From NCBI GenBank assembly GCA_018398585.1, contig JAGTTD010000011.1, positions 8,183,001-8,247,000 of the forward strand: a stretch of 64,000 nt of DNA, read 5' to 3'. Origin of the DNA: Simmondsia chinensis (Eukaryota; Streptophyta; Magnoliopsida; Caryophyllales; Simmondsiaceae). The translations under genes were made by a program, and so were the position numbers. This document shows positions 1-11,522 of the stretch, in pieces (within the stretch, counting starts at the first letter, position 1; every line of letters begins with the position of its first letter). The notes under the pieces were generated by a model. That model was not told the origin of the DNA and ran no database searches. It worked only from the letters and a program-made list of their open reading frames with translations.

Positions 1-2420
1 TGAACTTATTCAGGTGTATTCCAAGCAATTAGTGGTAAATGACTTGTCATACACAATGTATGATAGGTTATAATGGCATAAGATCAACTTTTGCTGTTTT
101 TTTCAAGTAATTAGGGGTATAGTGGTCTGAAATCGAATCATACAATGGGTATGATGAGTTAAAATGGTGTAAAATGAACTTATTCAGGTGTAATTCAAGC
201 AATTAGTGGTAAATGCCTTATCATACACAATGTATGATAGGTTATAATGGCAAAAAATCAACTTTTGCTATTTTTTTCAAGTAATTACTGTTACAGTGGG
301 CTGAAATCTAATCATACAATGGGTATGATACTCTGAAATGGTCTAAAATGAACCTTTTCAGGTTTTATTAAAACAATTAGTGGTAAATGACTTATCATAC
401 ACAATTTATGATAGGTTATAATCGCATGAAATCAACTTTTGCTGTTTTTTTTTAAAAATAATTAGACGTACAGTGGGATGAAATCGAATCATACACTGGG
501 TATGATGCATTTTAATAGTGAAAAATGAACTTATTCAGGTGTATTACAAGAAATTAGTGGTAAATGACTTGTCATACACAATGTATGATAGGTTATAATG
601 GCGTAAAATCAACTTTTGCTGTTTTTTTCAACTAATTACTGTTACAGTGGGATGAAATCGAATCATACAATGGGTATGATACATTTTAATGGTGTAAAAT
701 GAACTTATTCAGGTTCTTTTCAAGCAATTAGTTGTAAATGACTTATCGTACACAATGTATGATAGGTTATAATGTCAAAAAATTAACTTTTACTGGTTTT
801 TACTTCTAATTACTGTTACAGAGGGCTGAATCGAATCATACAATGGGTATGATGTGTTTTAATGGTGTAAAATAAACTTATTCAGGTTTATTTCAAAAAA
901 TTAGTTGTAAATCACTTATCATACACAATGTATGATACGTTATAATGGCATAAAATCAACTTTTGCTGTTTTTTTCAAGTAATTAGGGGTAAGTGGTCTG
1001 AAATCGAATCATACACTGGGTATGATTCGTTTTAATGGTTTAAAATGAGCTTATTCAGGTGTATTACAAGAAATTAGTGGTAAATGACTTGTAATACACA
1101 ACGTATGATAGGTTTAATGGCATAAAATCAACTTTTACTGGGTTTTTTCAACTAATTACTGTTACAGTGGGATGAAATCGAATCATGCACTAGGTATGAT
1201 GCGTTTTAATGGTGTAAAATGAACTTATTCAGGTTTATTTCAAGGAATTAGTTGTAAATGACTTCTCATACACAATGTATGATACGTTATAATGGCATAA
1301 AATCAACTTTTGCTGTTTTTCTCAAGTAATTAGGGGTAAGTGGTCTGAAATCGAATCATACACTGGGTATGATTCGTTTTAATGGTTTGAAATGAGCTTA
1401 TTCAGGTGTATTACAAGAAATTAGTGGTAAATGACTTGTAATACACAACGTATGATAGGTTTAATGGCATAAAATCAACTTTTACTGGTTTTTTCAACTA
1501 ATTACTGTTACAGTGGGATGAAATCGAATCATGCACTGGGTATGATGCGTTTTAATGGTGTAAAATGAACTTATTCAGGTTTATTTCAAGGAATTAGTTG
1601 TAAATGACTTCTCATACACAATGTATGATACGTTATAATGGCATAAAATCAACTTTTGCTGTTTTTTTCAAGTAATTAGGGGTAAGTGGTCTGAAATCGA
1701 ATCATACACTGGGTATGATTCGTTTTAATGGTTTGAAATGAGCTTATTCAGGTGTATTACAAGAAATTAGTGGTAAATGACTTGTAATACACAACGTATG
1801 ATAGGTTTAATGGCATAAAATCAACTTTTACTGGTTTTTTCAACTAATTACTGTTACAGTGGGATGAAATCGAATCATGCACTGGGTATGATGCGTTTTA
1901 ATGGTGTAAAATGAACTTATTCAGGTTTATTTCAAGGAATTAGTTGTAAATGACTTCTCATACACAATGTATGATACGTTATAATGGCAAAAAATCAATT
2001 TTTGCTGTTTTTTCAAGTAATTAGGGGTAAGTGGTCTGAAATTGAATCATACACTGGGTATGATTCGTTTTAATGGTTTGAAATGAGCTTATTCAGGTTT
2101 AGTTCTAAACAATTAGTGGTAAATGACGTATCATACCCAATGTATGATAGGTTGTAATGGCATAAAATCAACTTTTGCTATTTTTTTTCAAGTAATTAGG
2201 GGTACAGTGGTCTGAAATCGAATCATAAACTGGGTATGATGCTTTATAGTGGTGTAAAGTGACCTTATTTAGGTATATTAGAAGTAATTAGCGGTAAAGA
2301 GCCTGTCATACACAATGTATGATAGGTTTTATTGGCATAAAATCAACTTTTGCTGTTTTTTTTCAAGTTATTAGGGGTACAGTGGTCTGAAATCGAATCT
2401 ATATACGTGTAGTTCAAGTT
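1..2420. repeat. Tandem satellite array, ~173-bp unit made of two ~86-bp halves
   Basis: A tandem array that continues past the left edge of the window. The phrase GAACTTATTCAGG recurs about every 173 bp. Each unit has two related halves: one carries TCATACACAATGTATGATA, the other TCATACAATGGGTATGAT, and both are followed by similar T-rich text. From about 1047 to 2085 the similarity is highest at ~346 bp: variant-specific words (GAGCTTATTCAGG at 1047, 1394, 1740 and 2085) mark at least three near-identical double units. This is a higher-order arrangement. Copies outside that stretch are more diverged, and the array fades out by about 2.42-2.53 kb. No coding frame is present. Confidence 0.93.
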
Positions 2421-2530
2421 TTATTGGTGTATGATGCACTTCATACACGGTATATGATGGGTTATATTTGTGTAAAATCAGCGTGTATTTGTGTATTTTT
2501 GTAATGTGTATTTAGAAAAAAAAATATACA

Positions 2531-3259
2531 TTTTGAGTATAATAATCCGTACGATTTCCCTTCAAAAAGGCCCTCCCATTCACCCCCCCCCAACCCGTCC
2601 CCTTTCTCTCTCCTCATTTAATGCGCAGCCGATTACTGTACTTTAGCCTCTCCCCACTCCATTTTCTCTCTCTTCATTTAATGCAAAAGTACATATTTTT
2701 ACTTTATGTCATGTAACTTGCTTCTCACTCTATTCCTCCCGTCTTCTCATTTCCGCCCATTTACTCACCTCTTATTCATGGTATTTGTTACTTTTCTCTT
2801 AATCTGAATTCCCCAAGTCCATTTTTCTCTCATTTTTCTCTCAATTTGCTATATTGGGCCCTCGGAAGAAGAAGAAGAAGAAGCCGTTTTAAGATCGTGT
2901 TTGAAGCTTCGTGGCATTGCTGTAGGTTCAACGTTGATCGGTTTTCAATCTTGAAGCAATTTAGGGCGGGTTTTCTAGGCATTGATTGGAGTTAATTGAT
3001 CGGAAGAATCAATTGCTCTTGGGCCTAGGGAGGTAATCTTTGTATCGCTCAATTTACTTGTAGATTTCAAGTTAAGGCAAACATCTTGAAACCATAAACA
3101 TTGTAATTGCTATTTTCTACAGTGGATTTTGCTGTCGGTTTGTCCGGTAGTTTTTCCTCTCTACCCTGGAGGGTTTTCCACGTTATATCTGATGTTGATT
3201 TAATTTCCGCATATTTGTTTCTTTGTTGATATTTGGTGATATTAGTGTGCCTGTGATTT
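2531..3259. other. CT-rich non-repetitive stretch, possible leader of an unseen gene
   Basis: Pyrimidine-rich text with a near-duplicated phrase (TTCTCTCTCCTCATTTAATGC and TTCTCTCTCTTCATTTAATGC), a C run near 2584, and a short (GAA)n at about 2865-2883. After it comes GC-richer sequence with a donor-like AGGTAATC near 3031. It resembles a plant promoter and untranslated first exon, but no coding exon follows in the window. No gene is called. Confidence 0.3.
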
Positions 3260-3490
3260 ACCAAAGAGGGCACCAACACGCCGTCACCGGATCCCATTGG
3301 AACTCCGAAGTTAAGCGTGCTTGGGCGAGAGTAGTACCAGGATTGGTGACCTCCTGGGAAGTCCTCACCCTTAGGTTGGGGGCACTGGAAACAGCCTCTC
3401 TTCAGGTTAACACCCTGAAGGGGGAATGCTGCGTACATCCCTTTCAAACTCCGCTTAAGTGAGAGCTCTTGGGGCAATGGGAATGTTGCT
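3260..3490 (+). mobile_element. 5S-rRNA-headed SINE, copy 1 (subfamily A)
   Basis: The first ~105 bp closely resemble the body of plant 5S rRNA: GATCCCATTGGAACTCCGAA, then the box A text GTTAAGCGTGCTTGGGCGAG, then the intermediate-element text TGGTGACC and box C TGGGAAGTCC. The remainder (GGAAACAGCCTC...GGGGGAATGCTGCGTACATCC...) is the 3' module shared with RTE LINE fragments elsewhere in the window. The 3' end is diverged and I see no clear target duplication. It has no coding role. Confidence 0.85.
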
Positions 3491-4576
3491 TTACACTCAA
3501 AAATAGCTAATCTGAATTTAGAAGTTAAATTAGTTAACTAACTTTTGAATTCAAATTGGGCGGAAGGGTAGTTGACCATTATTTGAGGATAGGCGGCAAA
3601 TCTGGATTTTTACCCTTTTTTTGTTTATTTATTTTCAAATTCCCGCTTAGTTTATATAAAGGAGAGGGTAGAGCTGATATATTTATCTCTTTGCTTATGA
3701 ATGGAATCAACACTTGATTTTTCTCTCAATCTCCCTCAAATTCTCATTCTTCTTCTCCCTCCTCTTCCCAACTTCAGCTCTCCCTCTTTTCTACAAAATT
3801 ACGCTCTCTCCTATCCCTCCTTTCTCTTTTCCAGTTACTTTACTTTTCATGGTTATGGTGTGTTGTGCTTAGTGATTGAATTGGGTCACAACATGAACAT
3901 AATTTTAAGCCCATTTATATTTAGAGTGTGTGCTTGAATTTGTATAGATTTATTTACCCTCAGATGGTTTAAAAATTACTGAGTAAAATTGAGAAAAACC
4001 AAAAAAAACAATACTAAAGAAAACTATTAGTTTTTGCTTGTTGATTTACTCATTAATTTTTCTAGCTTTTCATAGTGTTCAACAATCTCCACATATTTCT
4101 TGGTTTGGTTTATCACTCCAATTTAACTTTTCTGGATTTTAATTATATTTGGTGACTATAATACCCCTTTCTTATATTTTAACAAGCAATCTAGGGCTTC
4201 AATTTAAACCCTGTTGGGAAAGTATGGTAGATAAAATGGGCACAAGAGGTTGGAGTCGATGCCTGTTGGGAAAAATCACACATTAAACACAAATAGAAAT
4301 GAAAATCAACACACTTATTTATGTGAAAAACCTCTTTCAATTAGAGGAAAAAACCACGAGACCCAAAGGGATGCTTCATCCACTATGAAATTTGGAATTA
4401 CAATCTATAGTTCTAACGATGCCTCCTCGGCTGATTCCTTTTTCTCATATTTAACAGCTAAATATTATCACATAGCTAGTTTCAAAAAAGAAAATTATAA
4501 CAGGGTGTACGTCAAGGCATGAGAAGCATTTACTGCAGGGGGTTTAGTAGTTGTGTATAGGATGCTTCATAATTCC
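3491..4576. other. AT-rich spacer without a supported gene
   Basis: A TATA-like TTTATATAAAGG lies at about 3650. A 78-codon open frame follows (3701-3937), rich in Ser, Leu and Pro from CT-rich text. It has no recognisable domain or splice context and is not called a gene. The text around 4250-4522 also shows a short open frame with no known match. Confidence 0.4.
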
Positions 4577-6200
4577 TTTTTTTTTTTTTTTTGATAATTA
4601 GGATATTCATTAATAAATGTAAAAGCCTCAACGCACAACCAACAAACTAATGGGGAATGCCTATGGATACCTTTTTTAGCTAAAGAGTCGTCTATAACAT
4701 TAGCCTCCTGCCTTTTATGAATAGTAGTTACCGAACTCAGGGTAATCCTAAAACTAATAATCCTATTAAATAAAAAGTTCAAATGACAATGACGATCCTG
4801 AAAGGAATTGCACCACGAAACTGCATTCAGCGAGTCTAATTCAATCACTATGTCATAATCACTAACCCATTATGTAGAAGCCGATAATTGGAGTGCCTGG
4901 CAAATAGCTTCTATTTCCACCTCATTACACTCCTTAATTCCTATTAGGATTGAAAAGGTATAAAGAATCTGTCATTCCTCCTTCCTTAACACCCCACCAA
5001 TTCTGCCGGCCCTGGTTTGCCTAAAGACACGCCATCAACATTCCACTTTAAGGAACCCCGAAGAGGGGAGCCCACTCTACCCGAGGTCTACCAGCTTGGC
5101 GATTGGACCATTGGCGGACACTCAATGTTGTTTATGAACCGTTCCACTAAATACAGGAAATCGGCATCCCATGCTTTCACTCATTTTCCTAATCTGTACT
5201 TTACTATCCCAACTAGATCTAACACCTGAATTTAGGGGTGTTCGAATACCGGTCCGGACCGAAAAACCGGACCAGACCGATTGAATATCGGTCCGCTCCT
5301 CGGTCCTTAAAATGATGGAACTTCGAGTTTCGGTCAGGTCCGATCCAAACCCAAAAAACTTGGGACTGGACCGAAAACCCGATATAATTTATAATATTTT
5401 TTTTGATTCTAGATATAATCTATAATTTAAAATATTTAAATCCCACCCAATCCCCATTTTCTCTCTCCTTCTCACTCCCCCACGCCCACCCCTTTCCCCT
5501 TAACCCTAACCCTAACTCTTCACTTCACCACCAGCAACCACCACATGCCACCATGCCATGCATCGACTGCCGCCGTCCACTCCACCGATCGACAACTCAT
5601 TTTCTTTTTGGGTAAATCCCTAATTTTTGTTTAATTTCTTATTCTTCTAGTATATTATTGAGTTACTTGGGTAAAATTCTGAGTAGTTTTTGAGTCATTG
5701 TCATATTATGTGTTGTTGAATTGTTGTACTTTTTCTATTAGTTTCCTTTAATGTTTTCCGAAATTGACAACATATGCTAAATTCAACTTGCAGTAAAAAA
5801 ATAGAAAATGCTAATCGGTCCGGTCCATATAGACCGGACCGGTTAAATTCGGTCCTGTCTTCGGTCTCCAAACTTGGCAAATTTCGGTCTTCGGTCCGGT
5901 CCGGTCCTGTCTGAGTTTGGATCGATGAACACCCCTACCTGAATTCGTTTATTTTTGAAGACAACATCATTCCCAGCCACCCATATTTACTAAATCATGG
6001 CAAAAAACAAAGTAAACCATACATTTTTTTTTTTTTGGAAAGCGATTCGCAAAGCAATCTTGCCAAAACTTTAAAAAAAAGTCTGATAAAGTCCGACGAT
6101 ACAATCTAAATTTTCCACTAGCTTCCTAAGTTCATCCAGACTTCCCGTGAAACTTTGCATGTCAAGAATAGGAGATCAATGGATTATTGTCAACTCATAT
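4577..6200 (-). pseudogene. Truncated L1-type LINE ORF2 (RNase H part), interrupted by a hAT element
   Basis: Read on the minus strand, a poly(A) tract (T run at about 4577-4592) ends the element. Upstream is a decayed plant L1 RNase H region: an IELDS... segment with the acidic residue, then HKRQEANVIDDSLAKKG, which resembles the 'hv.Re.N..AD.LAk.g' end of LINE-encoded RNase H, and EVEIEAICQAL upstream of it. Stops and frame changes mark it as dead. The 705-bp hAT element at 5233-5937 splits it; similar LINE-like text resumes at 5946. The right boundary is approximate. Confidence 0.65.
5233..5937. mobile_element. Non-autonomous hAT element (MITE) with perfect 8-bp target duplication
   Basis: Terminal inverted repeats TAGGGGTGTTC...GAACACCCCTA are flanked by the 8-bp direct repeat CCTGAATT (5225-5232 and 5938-5945), the hallmark of hAT transposition. 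Both subterminal regions are packed with ACCGGTCCGGACCG-type motifs in opposite orientations. Such motif arrays are often transposase-binding sites in hAT elements. The interior is CT-rich and codes for nothing recognisable. The element sits inside an L1 remnant. Confidence 0.9.
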
Positions 6201-6447
6201 AGGGGACAGTAAGCATGGTCAAGCCATATAACACTGAATATTGCTAGCCAATCTGTGGTGTTTAGTTTTTTCAATAGTGCCATCGATACAAGTAATTTAG
6301 CTCGTGGTGGAGCTAGTCCTTTCCACCCCCCTTTACTAGGTTCATGCTATCTGTAGATTTGATTTGGGCTGGATATCGCTAGAAGGATTTAACAGAGTAG
6401 TTCCCCTTTATTAGAATGATTTATAGTATATCTAGGAAACAACACTT

Positions 6448-6776
6448 AGGCCTCGTTTTAGTATGCGGAAAGTAGAAAATTATAAGAATTATGGATTTTG
6501 GCTCTTGTTTGGGTGGTAGGAATTAGGCAGAGTGTGGGAAATGGAAATTGCTAAGCAATTTCTAATTCCTTCAAAATATAGGAAGTAACTTACCTAATCC
6601 CCCAGATAAGTTCTACTTCTTTTGTTTTAAACTGGCCTCTAGAAGAAAGTTCTATTTCACATCCTGACAACTAGACATGCTTAACCTAATTCCTGAAAAG
6701 TTGACATAGGAATTGAACTCCAGAGAAATACAACTTCCCGCAGGAATTCAATTCACTTGGCAACCAAACGAGGCCT
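6448..6776. mobile_element. MITE with AGGCCTCGTTT inverted ends
   Basis: The left end AGGCCTCGTTTTAGTATG and the inverted right end AGGCCTCGTTTGGTTGCC match over the first 11 bases, with looser pairing inside. Length is about 330 bp and there is no open frame. The target duplication is unclear, so the superfamily is not assigned. Confidence 0.7.
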
Positions 6777-7100
6777 CGTTGTTGTTACTAGCCTGCAATT
6801 TTCCTTGGAATGCCAAATATCATGTTCCTTGGAATTAAAAGGCATGAGAAGTCAAAAGACTCCAAGCACATATTTTCCACATTAACCAAAACATGCGGTT
6901 GTCAACTGATTGGCCAAAAAAACAACGATACAATAATGTATAGCTCTGTCGTCGTCCCCCTATATAAATTGAATAGCGCATATTATAACATAATTACCAT
7001 CTATTGACACTCCTTACTGAATACTAAACAAATAAACAGTTGGAAAAGCGAGCTAGAGCAACAAACCATCATAAAAGTGTGTGGGTTCCAACTGAAACAC
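6777..7100. other. Short spacer, nothing recognised
   Basis: AT-rich sequence with no repeat structure or gene that I can identify. A 65-codon open frame at 6810-7007 has no supporting features. Confidence 0.4.
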
Positions 7101-7520
7101 GTTTTTTTTTTTTTGGTAATTATTGGCATAGCCGTAGTACATACAGGTAACTTGACAAGGCGAGCCCTTAGCCACCCCGTAAACGGTAGTGGGTACAAAA
7201 AGAGACCAGAACAAACAAGGAAAACAACAGGTACCAAAAATAATCAACAAAACCGAAAAAATGACACAAACACAGGAAGAGACCAGAACAAGCAGGGCAG
7301 CGAATAGAGCCGAAGCAGATACGCACCAAGAAACACCACACAGTGGACATAACGACCACCTCGGATAGAGTGGAGGACAGGAAGAGAAAATCCCTCCCTC
7401 CTGCGGTGCGAGCAAGGTACCAAGCAGGAGTAGACAGGAGGGGTATCGAGCCCACAACACAAGGAAGGGGAAAGAGAATCCAGAAAAGTGGACGAGAGAC
7501 GACGGGTCGCCCGGAGGCCT
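7101..7520 (-). mobile_element. L1 LINE 3' end, 5'-truncated
   Basis: On the minus strand, GT-rich sequence runs to GGGCTCGCCTTGTCAAG, then CTACGGCTATGCCAATAATT, and ends in a poly(A) tract (T run at about 7101-7112). The same order of words (TCTCGCTTTGTCAAGG, then a TAGCTAATTATCG-like stretch, then A run) closes the L1 at 24016-26059, so both belong to one L1 group. No ORF2 remains. Confidence 0.65.
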
Positions 7521-8239
7521 CTTAATGAATTACATCGTCTGGGAGTGTCAACTGTTGGTGGTTCAGGTGGTTCACATCAATGAAACAACAAATCCAAACC
7601 CAGTTAGACCGGATCTGCGAGGATAACTGGTACTGGCATAGGATGGTTTGTCTGGTCTAGGACAAAAAAAAAAAAAGAAAAAAGAAAAAAAATGGAACAT
7701 AACCGAGGGGGAGACCAGGAGCAACTCGGCACAGGGGCTCGGGGCGCGGCAGGGACGACAAGAGTGGTGCTGAAACACTACTTCCATTTTTTTTTTTTAA
7801 ATATGCATGATTAAAGTTAGTTTGAAGTGTTTTTACCCCATTTTTTGCGTTCTTTTTGTCTACTAATGCTGGTTTTTCAAACATAGTTTTTGTAATAAAG
7901 TTGTATGTTCGTGGAATAAATGAATATCAAACTTTACTCCTACGAGGAATTTCTCATAGATAGCATCAACCAACACCGTTCCAAAGCATAATTTCCCCTC
8001 CCTTTCTCAGACAGTTTCTCATCTTTGTAGTCGTCCATTTTGTTTTGTCTAACAAACAATGTCAATTTTTTTAAAAAAAGGTACACATATGATAAAAAAT
8101 AGAAAGTACTTAAAAGTAGTACGGTAATAACTTTATAGTCTAGTAACATAGATATTTAAAAGTCTCAACATCAACCAGAACATAAAAAGTAAATAATCTA
8201 CCAATATAGAGAAGATAAATATCTGAATGACTAAGAGAC
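7521..8239. other. Low-complexity spacer
   Basis: Contains A-rich and T-rich runs (about 7663-7692 and 7788-7799) and GC-rich text between them. Open frames here are driven by simple sequence. No gene or boundary-defined repeat is supported. Confidence 0.4.
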
Positions 8240-8660
8240 TAGTTTAATTTTCCCCTTGACTTCGATTGTAATTCGTTCCACGTGTTATTTGGTATCCTTT
8301 CTTGTAAGTTAAGTCCTTCTTGAGCCTCGACTGGATTGTTGACCAATCGCCTTCTTTGTTGATTATTGTTTATTTCCTCATCAACTTATGCTATCAAATT
8401 TTCATCAGGATCAACACCTATTAAATCAGTACGGTGCCTGTTTGTGCATTGATATGGTATGGCTTTGTTCCACTTCCTATTATATGAAACGTTTTTTAAA
8501 TACTCCGAGTGCCCAATCAATTTCATTCTTAAAGATGCATACCAAAGGTTAAATAATTACTTCGCATTTTATGGAGAATGTGATGAGTACTTTTTCAAAT
8601 GGTACCACTATATGGTCCAAGCAAGCCACTATTTAGCATATACTCAGCATCAACAACATG
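8240..8660 (-). pseudogene. PIF/Harbinger transposase, C-terminal part, frameshifted
   Basis: On the minus strand, three frames together read as the C-terminal part of a plant HARBI1-like DDE transposase: GLLGPYSG (family usual GFLTPYRG), YHLKKYSSHSP, then NAK*LFNLWYASLR (family usual NAKELFNLRHxxLR), and NEIDWALGVFKKRF (family usual NxIERxFGVLKKRF). Downstream is ERIPNNTWNELQSKSR, which resembles the family's tail. In-frame stops and shifts show it is dead. The N-terminal part lies at 12400-12760, on the far side of a copia insertion. Confidence 0.75.
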
Positions 8661-8666
8661 ATACTT

Positions 8667-8858
8667 GCCTCTCAAGAGGGCGTTTTAATTGGTGGTGTCT
8701 CTTTTGATGGCGTCTCTTACCCACACGGTCATCGCCCAGGGGTCAAGAGTTTGATTTTTGCTGAGGATATACTCATAACTTACTTGCTCACAGGGATTGT
8801 AGGCCTTCTCATTGGCCAAAGTTGGTTGGGGCAACTCAATCCCTCGTTACCAAAAAAG
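8667..8858 (+). mobile_element. SINE-like insertion with 13-bp target duplication
   Basis: A 192-bp segment is flanked by the exact direct repeat CAACATGATACTT (8654-8666 and 8859-8871). It ends in a short A-rich tail, and GGGGTCAAGAGTTTGAT near 8739 resembles a tRNA-type box B. These are the marks of a tRNA-derived SINE. It lies inside the broken Harbinger element. Box A is not clear, so the tRNA origin is inferred. Confidence 0.7.
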
Positions 8859-9053
8859 CAACATGATACTTCCCCCACAAAAACAAAGTTAAGAGAAAAG
8901 TTTATTGTTGTTTCTTTGTTAATTTGGAAAGCACTTGTAACAAAATATTATCTTAAAATTACCTCCAGGAATTTGAAGCTCATCCTCTCTTGTTAAAGCA
9001 TATTTTATTATCCTTGAACCAGATGTCCAACCTTGTCATCCCAATATTATATT

Positions 9054-9699
9054 TGTTAGGATATGTCTCAAATTCCTTGGATTTATGGAGAAGGTTGCAA
9101 GCAAGCCGATCGATCGGGTGAGAGGCCGATTGATCTGGAAAGTACGAAGAAGCATGACATGTCCAGAAAGTGCTCCGATCGATCTGCAGATACCAATCGA
9201 TTGGGACCCCTAGATCGATTGGGACTCCTAGATCGATTGGGACTCCAAAACACGGTACCCTAGTTCGCTTAGTATAAATAGACCTTGAGGGTTTCAGTTT
9301 TAGGTATCCAAATAAAGTTGAGCTGTTATTTAGAGAGAGAGAGGAAGTGATTATGTAATTTTTCCATAGATCTCGTTCAGAGGAAGTGTCTTTGTAATTC
9401 TTCTTTTATTTGTGATCAATAAAGATTCTCCATCTCCACCCGTGATTTTTCCCTTCTCGATTGAAGAAGGGTTTTCCATGTAAATCATTGTCTCCTTTCG
9501 TTTATTCTCTTTTACCTATTGTTATTTACTTCTCTTGTGTGTTATAGTATTTGAATCGAATCCTGTTCTTGGGGTGTTAAGTTTCGCATTAGGAATATAT
9601 TACTTCATTTATAAATTGGTATCATAGCATATCAGATTTGTCCAGTTCCTAACAAATTGGTATCATAGTATATCAAATTTGTTCAAGTTTTTTTAACAA
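9054..9699 (+). repeat. 5' LTR of the copia element
   Basis: 646 bp. The U3 part holds at least five GATCGATCGG/GATCGATTGG-type words between 9108 and 9242. A TATA box (AGTATAAATAGACC) follows near 9270, and a repeated AATTGGTATCATAG motif lies near the 3' end. The 3' LTR is ~90 bp shorter because most of the GATCGATT words are missing there. Confidence 0.88.
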
Positions 9700-9720
9700 T
9701 TGGTATCAGAGCCCTAATTG
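9700..9720 (+). promoter_or_regulatory. Retrotransposon primer-binding site
   Basis: TTGGTATCAGAGCCC, complementary to the 3' end of initiator methionine tRNA, sits directly after the 5' LTR. This is the standard copia primer site for minus-strand DNA synthesis. Confidence 0.85.
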
Positions 9721-9733
9721 TTCGATGTGGTAC

Positions 9734-11038
9734 TATGACTTCTGTAGTTAAATCTGAATTTGAGAAGTTTGGTGGTCAAGGAAGTTTGAGTTTATGGAAA
9801 ATTCGCGTTTAGGGCTCTTGACTCAGAACGGCTTAAAGAAAGCCTTAGAAGGAAAAGAGAAGAAACCAGAGAGTTTGTCAGAAGGACAATGGGAGGAGTT
9901 AGACGAAAGGGCTCTCACCGCTATTCAGATATGTCTTACCGATGATGTTTTGAAAGAAGTTCTAGAAGTGAAGACCGCTAAGGAGTTGTGGGAGAAATTG
10001 CAGGATATATTCTATTTCAAGTCAGTCTCCAACAAACTTGCAGTTAAGCGTCGGCTGTTCACCTTTCGTATGTCAGAATGTACGTCACTTAAGAATCATG
10101 TTAATGAGTTTAATTCCATTATTCAAGAATTAAAGGAGCTTAATGATGCTCCTAAGGATGAAGATCAGGCTATGTTATTATGATGTTCACTTTCTACCTC
10201 TTATAAAGGCTTCGTTGAAAGCATGATTTATGGTGGTAGAAAAACTATCTCTGTTGATGAGGTTAAGAGAAACTTACTGAGTAAAGAAAGAGCAGATAAG
10301 GAATTGTCTGATTCTATAAATAACTCAGGAAGTGGTCTATTTGTGAGAGAAAGAACTGAGAATAGAGGATCTGATTATAATGAAAACTCATCTAGGTCTA
10401 AGTCTAAATATCAAGATTTATCCTGTAATTACTGTCATAAGAAAGGGCACATTAAGAGAGATTGTTATAAGCTTAAGAAGAAATTAGAAGCTGATAACAT
10501 TAAAGACCAGAAAAGACCCGTAGAAGCTAGTGCTGTTGAAGATGAGTTTGATGATGGTGTTCTGTTAGTGACCGAATCTCAGTCCAAATCTAAAGATAAT
10601 TGGATACTGGATTCAGGTTGTTTTTATCATGTTTGTTCCAATAAAGATTGGTTCTTCACGTATGAGTCAATTCAAGGTGAAGTTGCTTTGATGGGCAATG
10701 ATGCTACATGCAAAGTTTTGGGTATAGGAACAATCGAAGTTAAGATGTTTGATGGCACTATTAGAATTTTAAGTGATGTTAGTCACATTCCAAATTTGAA
10801 AAAGAATCTCATCTCTTTAGGTATCCTTGATTCTCATGGGTACAAATACACAGCTCAAGATGGAGTTTTGAAGGTCAGTAAGGGTGCTCTGATTGTTATG
10901 AAAGGCAGAAGGGTTGGAACTCTGTATGAACTTATTGGTTCCACAGTGACAGGATCAGTGGCTGTTTCTACAGCATTTATGTCAGAGTCAGATGAACAAG
11001 ACATTTATGGAAAGCAGAAAAGAGTTCACTTCAAGTAA
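9734..11038 (+). pseudogene. copia gag-protease remnant (UBN2-type gag, CCHC knuckle, retropepsin)
   Basis: From the ATG at 9734 the frame reads a typical copia gag N-terminus (VKSEFEKFGG...LWKIRV) but stops at once: a one-base change puts the rest (LLTQNGLKKALEGK...) in another frame, open 9794-10183. A second stop at 10181-10183 separates it from 10223-11038. That last part has the zinc knuckle CNYCHKKGHIKRDC (CX2CX4HX4C) and the protease active-site text WILDSGCFYHVC, with the catalytic DSG intact. Gag packages the RNA and the protease cuts the polyprotein. After about residue 265 of the last frame the sequence jumps past the integrase core. Confidence 0.85.
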
Positions 11039-11522
11039 TTCCTGACGAGTAGAGATGTTATGTTTGATGAGTCTTCGTTATTGCATCCACAGAAGACGTC
11101 ATCAGTTAGTTGTGATTCAGGTCAGGTGATTAGGCCAGAGGTAGTTCAGTTACAGTTAAGTAACACAGTTCAGCATCAGAGAGCTTTCACAGATAGCATT
11201 CCCCACCTCCAATACAGATTTCTAAAAAAAATAAAGAGGCTGAAACCGTTCAACAGGTGGATCAGTGTTAAATTGCTAGTGAAAGACAGGAGAGACAAGC
11301 TTATGAAGAAGTTACTGCTTGTGCTCTTACAGTTGTGTCAAGGCTACTTCAGAGAAGAAGAAGATTGGCTTTGCTGATAACCTGTTCACTAAAGTGCTAC
11401 CTAGCAGAAAGTTCAAGCATCGCTCGGACTTGGTTAGGTTTTTTGTTTTGTTCCCGTGTGGGGGGTTTTGTGGAGAAGGTGGAGAAGTTCTTTCATTTTA
11501 AATTTGAGCCAAAGTGGAGATT
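11039..11522 (+). pseudogene. copia integrase-to-RNase H deletion junction
   Basis: TSRDVMFDESSLL is a typical end of the copia integrase core region. Only a few hundred bases later ADNLFTKVLPSRKFKH resembles the terminal RNase H tail (family usual PADMLTK...). The ~2.5 kb that should carry reverse transcriptase and most of RNase H is gone. Confidence 0.7.

Noticed and set aside
1..2420. CRISPR-like array of direct repeats with palindromes
   Set aside because: Repeats are contiguous satellite monomers without unique spacers, in a plant nuclear genome.
3067..3477. Minus-strand 136-codon open frame
   Set aside because: It is antisense to the 5S-headed SINE; other SINE and LINE tail copies give similar open frames, so it is a shadow.
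3260..3490. Cassandra TRIM LTR
   Set aside because: Cassandra also carries 5S text, but here there is no paired LTR, primer site or polypurine tract, and the copy at 51425 is bordered by a 17-bp SINE-type duplication rather than a 5-bp one.
3701..3937. Small secreted or membrane protein with TATA box
   Set aside because: The frame is produced by CT-rich low-complexity DNA, has no start context or family match, and ends in hydrophobic text without a motif.
7053..7460. Overlapping minus-strand open frames rich in Cys, Leu and Phe
   Set aside because: They overlap in several frames within GT-rich L1 3' UTR sequence and carry no conserved domain.
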